Below are positions 43,348 to 51,072 of a stretch of DNA of 64,000 bases, in pieces. Within the stretch, counting starts at the first letter, position 1. Each line of letters starts with the position of its first letter. The stretch is from JANNMJ01 sp031425525. GTDB taxonomy: Bacteria > Bacteroidota > Bacteroidia > Cytophagales > Hymenobacteraceae. The translations under genes and the position numbers were made by a program. The notes beneath the pieces were generated by a model. It ran no database searches. It had not been told where the DNA came from and worked only from the letters and a program-made list of their open reading frames with translations. The stretch covers positions 1 through 64,000 of the forward strand of contig JANPJM010000046.1 of the NCBI GenBank assembly GCA_031425525.1. Reading direction: 5' to 3'.

Positions 43348-44298
43348 TTAGCTGAGCACTGGTTCCGGCTGGCCGACGGCCAGCCAATCCACTTCTTTTT
43401 GCAGCCATTGCTGGGTTAGGGCTTCCGGCGAGCCAGCCTCGGGCTGGTAGTCGTAGCGCCAGTCGGCCTGGGGCGGGAGGCTCATCAGAATGGACTCGGT
43501 GCGCCCGCCGGTTTCGAGGCCGAAGCGGGTGCCGCGGTCGAAGGCGAGGTTGAACTCGGCGTAGCGCCCCCGGCGAAGGCGCTGCCAGGCCAACTCGCGC
43601 TCGGTATAGGGCAGGGCGGCGTTCTGGCGCATCAGGGCGGTGTAGGTGCGGCCGTACACCTCGCCTACGTCCTGCACGAAGGCGAACAGCTCCTCGAACA
43701 GACCATCGCGCCCGACGGTGAGACGGTCGAAGAAGATGCCGCCGATCCCGCGCGTTTCGCGGCGGTGGGGCAGGTAGAAATACTCGTCGGCCCACGCCTT
43801 GAACCGGCGGTAATACGCGCCGTCGTGGCGGTCGCAGACTTCCTGAATCTGTTCGTGAAACCAGCGCGCCTGCGCCTCATCGACGTAAATAGGCGTCAGA
43901 TCGAGACCGCCGCCGAACCACGCCGTGCCGTTGCCGGCCTCGAAGTACCGCACGTTCATGTGCGAGATGGGGACGCGCGGACTGCGCGGGTGCTGCACCA
44001 CGCTCACGCCGGTGGCGAAGTAGCGGTGGTCGGGCATCAGCAGAGTCCGGGCGGCGGCTTTGTGCAGCTCGCCGCTGACGGCCGAAAACGCGACGCCCCC
44101 TTTTTCGAGGACCGCGCCGTGCTGCAAAACGCGCGTACAGCCGCCGCCGCCGCTTTCGTGGTTCCAGTAATCGCTCTGGAAACGGACGCCACTATCATCA
44201 GCGGCTTCGAGGCGGTGGCAGAGCCAGTCCTGAAACTGGCGCATCCACTGTTCGACGATGGGGCGGTGGGCAGAAGCAGCAGGCATACGCGGCGACAA
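43348..44298 (-). CDS. hemF: Oxygen-dependent coproporphyrinogen III oxidase
   Basis: A 316-residue enzyme that turns coproporphyrinogen III into protoporphyrinogen IX using oxygen, the step before haem formation. Conserved blocks are NVRYFEAGNGTAWFGGGLD, DLTPIYVDEAQARWFHEQIQ, RRETRGIGGIFFD, YAEFNLAFDRGTRFGLETGG and GRTESILMSLPPQADW. Length is normal. Two CRP/FNR-like palindromes (44348-44361 and 44371-44384) lie upstream, so it may be controlled together with the cbb3 oxidase genes, which need haem. Confidence 0.95.
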   Translation of the reverse strand: MSPRMPAASAHRPIVEQWMRQFQDWLCHRLEAADDSGVRFQSDYWNHESGGGGCTRVLQHGAVLEKGGVAFSAVSGELHKAAARTLLMPDHRYFATGVSVVQHPRSPRVPISHMNVRYFEAGNGTAWFGGGLDLTPIYVDEAQARWFHEQIQEVCDRHDGAYYRRFKAWADEYFYLPHRRETRGIGGIFFDRLTVGRDGLFEELFAFVQDVGEVYGRTYTALMRQNAALPYTERELAWQRLRRGRYAEFNLAFDRGTRFGLETGGRTESILMSLPPQADWRYDYQPEAGSPEALTQQWLQKEVDWLAVGQPEPVLS

Positions 44299-44347
44299 TG
44301 AGGCACTTTAGTGCCCGCAAAGCTCCGGTAGCGGCCGGGCGGTGGCG

Positions 44348-44361
44348 CTGACCACAATCAG
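44348..44361. promoter_or_regulatory. CRP/FNR-like operator 1 upstream of hemF
   Basis: CTGACCACAATCAG is a 5-N4-5 palindrome of the CRP/FNR class. Its centre is 34.5 bases from the middle of the TTTG core of a -7-like AGCTTTG element (minus strand, 44318-44323), the usual position for an activator touching RNA polymerase. Confidence 0.65.
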
Positions 44362-44370
44362 GTACGCGGG

Positions 44371-44384
44371 CTGATCGTGGTCAG
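44371..44384. promoter_or_regulatory. CRP/FNR-like operator 2 upstream of hemF
   Basis: CTGATCGTGGTCAG has the same pattern and lies 23 bases centre-to-centre from operator 1. Confidence 0.6.
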
Positions 44385-44434
44385 GCGGCGGTGGCACCTT
44401 CGGCGGCGTGGGGGGGGGGCGGTGGCAACTGGCC

Positions 44435-45490
44435 TTACCAGGGCGCGCGGCGCAACTTTTCGGGTTCGAGTAACCGGATGGTTTTCGTCGTCAGCTCGAT
44501 CAGGCCACTCTGCTTGAACTCGCTGAGCGTGCGGATGAGCGACTCGGAGGCCGTGCCCACCATAGCGGCCAGGTCTTCGCGCGAGAGCTGGATGATGACA
44601 TCCGGGGTGCCGCCGGCCTGCTCATGGAGCCGCAGGAGCGCGTCGGCCACGCGGCGGCGGAGCGAGTCGTAGGCCATACCAAGAAGCTGCGTTTCGCGCT
44701 CGCTCACCTGCCCTGCCAGTAGCTTCACGAATTGCTGACCTACTGCCGGGTGGCGGTGAAGCAGCTGCGTAAAGTCGTCTTTGGGGATGTAGAGCAGCAC
44801 AGCGTCGTCGAGCACGACGGCCGAGTCGGGGTGCGGGGTGTTCTGGAGGAGCGGCAGGTAGCCGAAGAAATCGCCCGCCTCGTACACGCCCGTCAGCAGC
44901 TCTTTGCCGCCGGTGGTGCGCTTCACCGTCTTCACGCGGCCGGCCTGCACGAAGTAGAGGCGCGTGGGCACGTCGCCTTCGCCGTAAATCTCCTGCTTCT
45001 TGCGTACCCTGTGGGGCCGCCGGTCGGCGGTGAGGGCGGCCAGATTGCCGGCGGTGCGGGCATCGTCGAGAAACTCGCCCAAGCCATTGGGGGCGCGCAG
45101 GTCGTATGCGGGCCGCAGCTGGCGGACGCGGTTGAGCCGGCTGGTGATGGCGTTGAGCAGCTCGGTTTCCTCGAAGGGCTTGGTGAGGTAGTCGTCGGCG
45201 CCCAGCTCCATTCCCTTGCGCAAATCGGTGCGCTCGGCCTTGGCCGTCAGGAAGATGAACGGGATGCCCGTCAGCTTCGGGTTCTGGTTGAAGATGTGGA
45301 GCACGCCGTAGCCGTCTAGTACGGGCATCATGATGTCGCACACCACCACATCGGGGCGGGTGGCGAGGGCTTTTTCTACCCCGACCTTTCCGTTTTCGGC
45401 CGTCAGCACGGTGTAGCTGGCCAGTTCGAGAATCTCGGCGGTATTCTCGCGGATTATCTCGTTGTCCTCAATCAGCAGGATGGTGGGCAT
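44435..45490 (-). CDS. Response regulator fused to a CRP/FNR-type transcription factor
   Basis: A 351-residue regulator in three parts: a receiver domain (1-125; Asp52 in VVVCDIMMP is the likely phosphorylation site, Lys in LTKPFE), a cyclic-nucleotide-binding-like beta-roll (about 150-265; GEGDVPTRLYFVQAGRVK, EAGDFFGYLPLL), and a Crp-type winged helix (about 280-345; IIQLSREDLAAMVGTASESL, the recognition helix). There are no FNR-type cysteines for an iron-sulphur cluster, so any oxygen signal must come through the kinase. Its start overlaps the kinase gene by 22 bases. It lies beside hemF and near the cbb3 oxidase genes; the CTGAy-N4-rTCAG palindromes are plausible targets. Confidence 0.9.
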   Translation of the reverse strand: MPTILLIEDNEIIRENTAEILELASYTVLTAENGKVGVEKALATRPDVVVCDIMMPVLDGYGVLHIFNQNPKLTGIPFIFLTAKAERTDLRKGMELGADDYLTKPFEETELLNAITSRLNRVRQLRPAYDLRAPNGLGEFLDDARTAGNLAALTADRRPHRVRKKQEIYGEGDVPTRLYFVQAGRVKTVKRTTGGKELLTGVYEAGDFFGYLPLLQNTPHPDSAVVLDDAVLLYIPKDDFTQLLHRHPAVGQQFVKLLAGQVSERETQLLGMAYDSLRRRVADALLRLHEQAGGTPDVIIQLSREDLAAMVGTASESLIRTLSEFKQSGLIELTTKTIRLLEPEKLRRAPW

Positions 45491-46715
45491 AGGGAACGGT
45501 GATGGTGACGGTGGTGCCGACGTTGAGAGCGCTTTCGAGGCGGATGGTGCCGCCCATCAGCTCCAGGTAGCGCGCGATGATATAGAGACCCAGGCCGGTG
45601 CCGGGGATGTTGGTGACGTTGCGGGCGCGAAAAAAGCGCTCGAACAGGTGTTCCTGGTCGTCGGGGGCGATGCCGACGCCTTCGTCGCGCACCGCCAGCG
45701 TGAGGATGCCGGCTTCGGCGGTGGCCTCTACCCGGACGGTGGTGTCTTCGCCGGAGTACTTGAGGGCATTGGACAACAGATTGACCAGCACCTTACGGAG
45801 CAGCGACGTATCGAGCCACAGCGCGCCGACGGCGCGCAGCGTGGGCGTGATGCGCTGGCCGGGCTTGCGGAGGCCCTGCACTTCGGCGATGGTTTCGTGC
45901 ACGAGCGCCGTGAGATCGAGCGCGACCGGCCGCGCCACCACGCGGCCCTCGTCGATGCGGCCCACCGACAGAAATTCCTCCAGAATATCGGTCAGGTGCT
46001 TGACGGAGGCGCGGATACGGTCGAGGTGGCGCAGGCGCTTGTCCTGCTGGTCGGTGGCGGTGTACTTCTCGATGAGCGACGCCGACGTGAGTACCGCCGT
46101 GAGCGGCGTGCGGAACTCGTGCGACGCCATCGACACAAAGCGTGATTTCAGCTCACCCAACTCCTGCTCGGCGGCGAGCGCGCTCGTGAGCTCGGCGGAG
46201 CGTTTTTCGAGCTGCGCGAGGGTGGTTTGCAGTGCGCGGGTGCGGTCGGCGACTTGCTGCTCGAGCTCGGCGTTGAGGCGCTCGACGCGCTCGCGCTCGG
46301 CCTGCAACGCCTGCTCGGTGGCGCGCTGCACCGTCATGTCGAAGATGTAGGCGACGACGTACAGCTCCTCGGCGAGGTGGAAATAGCTCAAACTGATTTC
46401 CACCGGGAATACCGACCCGCTGCGGTGGCGCGCCATCAGCCCCCGGTGGCCGCTCATGGCGCGCACCGTAGGCTGGGCGTTGAACGAAGCGCGCAACTGC
46501 TGATGGTGCGGACGAACGGAATCGGGCACGAGGGCTTCGATTTTGAGCGTCAGCAGCTCGTCGCTGGGGTAGCCGAACAGCTCGGCGGCTTTGTCGTTGG
46601 CGAGTACGATGGCGCCGGGCCGGTTACAGACGATGATGCCGATGGTGGCGTGCGTGAACACGGCCTCGTGGGCGAAGAGCTGCTGGGCGGCGGGACGCGA
46701 ATCGACGGGGGGCAT
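45468..46715 (-). CDS. PAS-domain sensor histidine kinase
   Basis: A 415-residue soluble kinase. A PAS domain (about 15-135; THATIGIIVCNRPGAIVLAN, VFPVEISLSYF) is followed by a coiled coil (135-190), the dimerisation/phosphoacceptor helix with His199 in FVSMASHEFRTPLT, and an ATPase domain with VLVNLLSNALKYS (N box), DEGVGIAPDDQEHLFERFFR (G1 and F boxes) and GTGLGLYI (G2). No membrane helix is present. The gene overlaps the response regulator gene, so they are partners. The PAS domain may sense redox or oxygen, but no haem or flavin ligand can be assigned. Confidence 0.92.
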   Translation of the reverse strand: MPPVDSRPAAQQLFAHEAVFTHATIGIIVCNRPGAIVLANDKAAELFGYPSDELLTLKIEALVPDSVRPHHQQLRASFNAQPTVRAMSGHRGLMARHRSGSVFPVEISLSYFHLAEELYVVAYIFDMTVQRATEQALQAERERVERLNAELEQQVADRTRALQTTLAQLEKRSAELTSALAAEQELGELKSRFVSMASHEFRTPLTAVLTSASLIEKYTATDQQDKRLRHLDRIRASVKHLTDILEEFLSVGRIDEGRVVARPVALDLTALVHETIAEVQGLRKPGQRITPTLRAVGALWLDTSLLRKVLVNLLSNALKYSGEDTTVRVEATAEAGILTLAVRDEGVGIAPDDQEHLFERFFRARNVTNIPGTGLGLYIIARYLELMGGTIRLESALNVGTTVTITVPYAHHPAD

Positions 46716-46794
46716 AGCGGGCGGGCGGGCGGGGTCGGATGTGGTCGGGGGAGCAATGTTAGGCCACGCGCGGCAGCCGCGCGCGCAACCGTGG

Positions 46795-47523
46795 TCAGGG
46801 CCGGGGGGCGCTCTCGTGGCAGACGGCCGCCTGGTAGGGGCGCCCCGGCGTCGCCAGGCCGGCTTTCGGACTCAGGTACGGCACGCCCAGCCCCAACCCC
46901 CGCACGATGAAAAGCACCGCCAGCGCACCCGCCAGCCAGGGGCCGGCCCGCCGCAGCCGCAGCCGCACGGCGGGCGCCACCAGCCGGCCGGTCAGACTCA
47001 AGCCCAGCAGCAGCGGCAGCGTACCGAGGCCGAAGAGCGCCATATAGGCCGCCGCCCCCCCGATGCCCGGTTGACTCAGCGCCCCGGCGAGCGCCAGGTA
47101 CACCAGCCCGCACGGCAGCAGGCCGTTAAGCGCCCCCGTGAGCAGCAATGCGCTGCTGCCCCGCCGCTGAAACCAGTAGGCCAGTCCGCGTTGCACCGCC
47201 GCCATGGGCCGCGCCAATCCCACGGCCCCGGCCGCGCGGGCGCGCCACGCGTCGGGCACCGCCACGAGCAGCAGAATCAGCACCCCAGATGCAATGGACA
47301 AACCCTGCTGCCACCCCAGCACCCGCAGCCCGCGTCCCACGGTGCCCACGATGGCGCCGAGCGCCGCGTACGTGCCCAAGCGGCCGGCGTGGTACGTGAG
47401 CCGGTCGAGGAGCCAGCGCCCGCCCGACGCCCCTGCGCCGGGCAGCGCGAGCGCGATGGCGCCGCACATCCCCACGCAGTGCAGCGAGCTTAGAAGACCG
47501 AAGACGAAGCCTGCCCAGAGCAT
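46795..47523 (-). CDS. TauE/SafE-like (DsbD-type) membrane protein
   Basis: A 242-residue polytopic membrane protein starting MLWAGFVFGLLSSLHCVGMCG, the cysteine-bearing N-terminal signature of the sulfite exporter/urease-accessory-like group (UPF0721/CcdA-like). Members of this type sit with fixGHIS/ccoGHIS genes in many bacteria and are thought to handle copper or thiol supply for cbb3 oxidase assembly. Six helices are visible. The Cys-containing helix could bind metal or take part in thiol transfer. It lies between the regulatory genes and ccoH. Confidence 0.82.
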   Translation of the reverse strand: MLWAGFVFGLLSSLHCVGMCGAIALALPGAGASGGRWLLDRLTYHAGRLGTYAALGAIVGTVGRGLRVLGWQQGLSIASGVLILLLVAVPDAWRARAAGAVGLARPMAAVQRGLAYWFQRRGSSALLLTGALNGLLPCGLVYLALAGALSQPGIGGAAAYMALFGLGTLPLLLGLSLTGRLVAPAVRLRLRRAGPWLAGALAVLFIVRGLGLGVPYLSPKAGLATPGRPYQAAVCHESAPRP

Positions 47524-47529
47524 AGGGGG

Positions 47530-47565
47530 AATTGGTGATTGAGTGATTGGTGATTGAGTGATTTT
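47530..47565. repeat. Short tandem repeat upstream of the TauE/SafE-like gene
   Basis: TTGGTGATTGAGTGA occurs twice in tandem just after position 47530, followed by a T tract. It has no clear function. Confidence 0.5.
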
Positions 47566-47603
47566 TGGGTGGCTTGCCCTGAGAGCGCGCTACCCTGGTA
47601 CGC

Positions 47604-48080
47604 TCAGAGTTCGAGGGTTTCGGTGAAGAAGTACTGCTGGCCGTTAGCGGTGAAATCGAGCCGGACGCGCCAGTGGCCGTGCTGCAACTGACTCGTATTG
47701 AGGGTTTGGGTCAGGGCAGCGTCGGGCCGGAAAGGCACGGTAAAGTCGAGGTGCGCATCGGATGGACGGAAGAAGCGCACGTCGCCCCGGATGGCTTGCC
47801 CCGCCAGCGCCGGGGGTAGCCGGAGGCGAATGGCGGTCGGCGTCTGCGTGAGCTGAATGGGCGTAGGCAGTGCGGCGGCGCGACCGGCGGCCACGATGCG
47901 CTGCTGATAGTCCAGCTCCTGCTGGTAGTAATCGGCGCTGACCAGCTCTACGTCGGTGCGCATAGCGTGCTGCACCATTAGGCCGATGTAGGCGGCGAAC
48001 AGCACGAACGTGCCGATGATGAGGTAGGGAATGGACGAGCGGGTGGCTGGAGCCGCTGGGGTGGTTTCAGGAGAATTCAT
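47604..48080 (-). CDS. ccoH: FixH/CcoH-like cbb3 oxidase assembly protein
   Basis: About 158 residues. One membrane helix (about 18-38; SSIPYLIIGTFVLFAAYIGL) is followed by a short periplasmic domain with YYQQELDYQQRI and IRGDVRFFRPSDAHLDF, the FixH pattern. It helps assemble the cbb3 oxidase. I chose the ATG at 48080 (MNSPETTPA); a longer frame from 48125 overlaps the ccoG stop region and adds a cysteine-containing extension that does not fit. It follows ccoG after 45 bases. Confidence 0.85.
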   Translation of the reverse strand: MNSPETTPAAPATRSSIPYLIIGTFVLFAAYIGLMVQHAMRTDVELVSADYYQQELDYQQRIVAAGRAAALPTPIQLTQTPTAIRLRLPPALAGQAIRGDVRFFRPSDAHLDFTVPFRPDAALTQTLNTSQLQHGHWRVRLDFTANGQQYFFTETLEL

Positions 48081-48125
48081 GGGCGAGCGCGAACAAGCGA
48101 AAAAGCCACCGAAGCGGCCGGGCAA

Positions 48126-49523
48126 TCAGGAGCCGGGCGCCAAGAAACTGGTCTTGGCTTTCGTGAGCAGCTTGCCGCCGCTGAACACGCCGATCACGAC
48201 GGCATTGCTCACGCGGGGCAGGGCGGTGCGGGGCAGTTCGGCGAAGAAAACGCCTTCCACGATGCCTTGGGCGGGCAGCCGGAGGGCTTGGCCGCCGACC
48301 AGCGTCACCACGCCGCCGGCGGGCGTCAGCACCCGCAGCTCGATGGGCTGGGCGGCGTTGGTTTTGTTGATGACCGACACGTTGTAGAGGTTGGTGATGG
48401 TGCCGCGCGGGGTCTTCTGGTAGAGCTGGCCGGGGGTGCGCAGCACGGTGGCGGCCACATTGGGACGGGTGACGAGCAGTGCAATCAGTCCCGTGCCCAG
48501 CACCAGCAGTACGCCCGTGTAGGCCCGAACCCGCGTGCTGAGGCGCCACGGCGTTTGCTCGGCGATGTGGCGCTCCGAATCGACCCGAATTAGGCCGCGC
48601 GGCAGGTTCACCACGTCCATGATGTGGTTGCAGGCGTCGATGCAGGCGGTGCAGTTGGTGCATTCGAGCTGGGTGCCGTGGCGGATGTCGATGCCCATCG
48701 GGCAGACCTGCACGCACTGGTGGCAGTCGATGCAGTCGCCGGCGGTGCGCTCCTGGTTCTTGTGGACTTTCTCGCGCGGCTCGCCGCGCTGGTAGTCGTA
48801 GGCCACCACCAGCGATTCGGGGGTCAGGAGTACGCTTTGCAGCCGGCCGTAGGGGCAGACGATGGTGCAGACCTGCTCGCGGAAAATGGCGAACACGTAC
48901 CAGAAAACTCCCGTGAAGATGCCCATCGCCGCCAGCCCGCCCAGGTGCTGCGCGGGCGGCTCCATCACGAGTTTCACCAGCGCGTCGGAGCCGATGATGT
49001 AGGCCAGAAACGTGTTGGCGATCAGGAAGGAAATCAGCACGAAGACGGCCTGCTTGCCGCCCTTGCGCCAAGTCTTGTTCCAGCCCCAATCAGCTTTGGC
49101 CAAGGCTTTTTGGGCCGAACCGTCGCCTTCGAACCAGTACTCGATCCGGCGGAAAACCATCTCCAGAAAGATGGTCTGCGGACACACCCACCCGCAGAAC
49201 ACCCGCCCGTACACCACCGTGAAAAGCGCGATGAACACCACGAACGTGAGCAGCGCCACGGCCAGAATGAAAAAGTCCTGCGGCCAGAAAATCGACCCCA
49301 GAATGATGAACCGGCGCTCGGGCAGGTTCAGCATCAGCAGCGGCAAACCGCCCGGTAGCCGCAGCCACGGCCCGGCAAAGAGCAGCGCCAGCAGCCCGTA
49401 ACTCACCCATTTGCGGGCGCGATAGAGCTTGCCGTCGGGCTTCTTGGGATAGAGCCAGACGCGCTCGCCGGTGGCGCTGATGGTGGTGAGGGTATCGCGG
49501 AAATCGGTTTGAGGAGCGGCCAT
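48126..49523 (-). CDS. ccoG: Cytochrome c oxidase accessory protein CcoG (FixG)
   Basis: A 465-residue membrane ferredoxin-like protein with about five helices. It has VFCGWVCPQTIFLEMVFRR near the third helix and the double 4Fe-4S cluster motif CIDCHQCVQVCPMGID and CTNCTACIDACNHIMD (about residues 265-315), the key signature of CcoG. It is thought to reduce copper for delivery to the cbb3 oxidase active site. The C-terminal periplasmic domain is Ig-like. ccoH lies directly downstream. An intergenic palindromic element separates it from the ccoP gene. Confidence 0.93.
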   Translation of the reverse strand: MAAPQTDFRDTLTTISATGERVWLYPKKPDGKLYRARKWVSYGLLALLFAGPWLRLPGGLPLLMLNLPERRFIILGSIFWPQDFFILAVALLTFVVFIALFTVVYGRVFCGWVCPQTIFLEMVFRRIEYWFEGDGSAQKALAKADWGWNKTWRKGGKQAVFVLISFLIANTFLAYIIGSDALVKLVMEPPAQHLGGLAAMGIFTGVFWYVFAIFREQVCTIVCPYGRLQSVLLTPESLVVAYDYQRGEPREKVHKNQERTAGDCIDCHQCVQVCPMGIDIRHGTQLECTNCTACIDACNHIMDVVNLPRGLIRVDSERHIAEQTPWRLSTRVRAYTGVLLVLGTGLIALLVTRPNVAATVLRTPGQLYQKTPRGTITNLYNVSVINKTNAAQPIELRVLTPAGGVVTLVGGQALRLPAQGIVEGVFFAELPRTALPRVSNAVVIGVFSGGKLLTKAKTSFLAPGS

Positions 49524-49579
49524 AGCTGGAAGGAAAAGGGTGAGTAGGGCTAACTGGCTAATTCAGAAACAATCCCGCA

Positions 49580-49740
49580 TTTGTCATTGCGAGGAGGCTT
49601 GGAGCCTGCTCCGAGGAACGTGGGGGACGAAGCAATCTCGCGTCTTGCTCGGCGCCGCTCAACCGCCGCTCAACCGCCGCTCCCACTAGATGCGAGATTG
49701 CTTCGTCGTCGCAAAGCCTCCTCCTCCTCGCAATGACAAA
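49580..49740. repeat. Dispersed palindromic element, TTTGTCATTGCGAGG type, copy 1
   Basis: TTTGTCATTGCGAGGAGGCT (49580-) and AGCCTCC...CTCGCAATGACAAA (to 49740) form the arms, with GACGAAGCAATCTCG and its complement inside. It also contains two CTCAACCGCCG copies. A shorter relative is at 50942-51058. Confidence 0.85.
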
Positions 49741-49764
49741 TAGAGGGAAATAAATGCCTGTGAA

Positions 49765-50730
49765 TCAGCGCTTATCGGGTGTGGGGCGGGGCATGCCTTC
49801 GGGTTGCGGGGCGCCGGGGGGCGGGAGTTGCACGGTGGGGTCGGCGGGGGGAGCGGCGTTGCCGGCGGGGGTTTCGCGCTCGCCTTGCGGGGCTTTGGGG
49901 TTGGCGGGGTTCGAGCCGTGGAGGCTCAGCACGTACGACGCCACTTGGAGCATCTGCTTGCCCGAGAGCTTGCCCTTCCAAGCCACCATTCCTTTGCCCT
50001 GCACGCCGTATTTGATAGTGTGGTAGATCGTGTTGACTTCGCCGCCGTGGAGCCAGTATTCGTCCGTGAGGTTGGGGCCGACGGTGCCTTCGCCGGCTTT
50101 GCCGTGGCAGGCGGCGCAGTTTTGCTGGAAGGCATCGTGGCCGGCCAGTAGGTCGGTTTTCGCCAGCAGCGGCTGGTAGTCGGTGGCCTTGTTGGGGTCG
50201 TCGTTGGCGCCGAGTTGTTGGGTGAGCAGGGCGGCTTGCGCCATTTCGGTGCGGTACTCGTCGAGGCTCAGGGCGCCGGCGTTGGTGACGTGGAAGAACA
50301 CGAGGTAAATGCCCGCAAATCCGATGGTGCCCCAGAACAGCGCCTTCCACCAGGGCGGCAGGTCGTTGTCGTACTCCCGGATGCCGTCGTAGTCGTGGGC
50401 TTCGAGGAGCAGGTCGCTGGGTTTGCCCGTGAGCAGGGCCGGGTCGCCGACGAACAACCCCAGTACCTTTCCGCCCCACGTGTCGTGGACGGCCGGATTC
50501 TGATAGACTTCGCGCAGCAGCGGCCGGGCTTGGTAGAGGGCGATGAGGCCCATCAGCAGCACCAGCGCCAGCATAAAACCCGCCGTGGCGATGAGCAGCA
50601 CCACCTCGGCGGTGGCGGGCGTGGCGCCGCCGGGCGTCGGCACCACGATGACCGGCGTTTGGGCCAGCGCCGGAGTTGCCAGCAGTAGCACACCCGTAAG
50701 CAGGCGGAGGGTTGGCTTCAGCTTCAGCAC
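49765..50730 (-). CDS. ccoP: cbb3-type cytochrome c oxidase, CcoP subunit
   Basis: A 321-residue subunit. After an N-terminal signal-like helix and a helix at about 43-68, the CcoP N-terminal segment has DYDGIREYDNDLPPWWKALFW and a helix (about 133-152). A cytochrome c domain follows with CAACH (Cys205, Cys208, His209) and Met248 as a probable ligand (GVQGKGMVAWKG). Only one haem motif is present, whereas the proteobacterial subunit has two; a single-haem CcoP is known in Bacteroidota. The proline-rich tail is disordered. It overlaps the ccoQ gene by seven bases. Confidence 0.93.
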   Translation of the reverse strand: MLKLKPTLRLLTGVLLLATPALAQTPVIVVPTPGGATPATAEVVLLIATAGFMLALVLLMGLIALYQARPLLREVYQNPAVHDTWGGKVLGLFVGDPALLTGKPSDLLLEAHDYDGIREYDNDLPPWWKALFWGTIGFAGIYLVFFHVTNAGALSLDEYRTEMAQAALLTQQLGANDDPNKATDYQPLLAKTDLLAGHDAFQQNCAACHGKAGEGTVGPNLTDEYWLHGGEVNTIYHTIKYGVQGKGMVAWKGKLSGKQMLQVASYVLSLHGSNPANPKAPQGERETPAGNAAPPADPTVQLPPPGAPQPEGMPRPTPDKR

Positions 50731-50933
50731 GGCACGCCTCCTTTCTGAAGGATGGTGGCGGGGACGGCGACCGACTCGTCGGCCAGCGGCAGGTGCTTCA
50801 TCTCGTCGATAAAGCTGGACTTGACCACCAGCACGTACGCCAGCAAGCCGAGGAAGAACAGGCCGAAGATGCCAAACGAAATCAGCGGGTAAAGCGCAAT
50901 GCCATCGATGGCGCGCAGGACGTTCTTTTCCAT
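50724..50933 (-). CDS. ccoQ: CcoQ-like small subunit
   Basis: A 69-residue protein with a single membrane helix (about 16-34; ISFGIFGLFFLGLLAYVLV), typical of the small CcoQ/FixQ component of cbb3 oxidase. I chose the ATG at 50933 (MEKNVLRAIDG); a longer open frame from 50987 adds residues encoded within the palindromic element and is unlikely to be used. It overlaps ccoP by seven bases. Confidence 0.8.
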   Translation of the reverse strand: MEKNVLRAIDGIALYPLISFGIFGLFFLGLLAYVLVVKSSFIDEMKHLPLADESVAVPATILQKGGVPC

Positions 50934-50941
50934 TTTCTTCT

Positions 50942-51058
50942 TTTTGTCATTGCGAGCGAAGCGAAGCACTCTTCGTAGGAGGGGCACGGCGGTTAAGCGT
51001 CGCTGGGCAGCGCGCGCCGCGCAAACGAGGATTGCTTCGCTTCGCTCGCAATGACAAG
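50942..51058. repeat. Dispersed palindromic element, TTTGTCATTGCGAGC type, copy 2
   Basis: TTTGTCATTGCGAGCGAAGC and GCTTCGCTCGCAATGACAAG are near-perfect arms. It lies between ccoNO and ccoQ, where a hairpin in the mRNA could alter the ratio of the subunits. Confidence 0.85.
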
Positions 51059-51072
51059 GTGTGGGGTTTTGA

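Noticed and set aside
45462..46350. Open frames on the plus strand over the histidine kinase gene
   Set aside because: They have no recognisable domains and are shadows of the kinase coding sequence.
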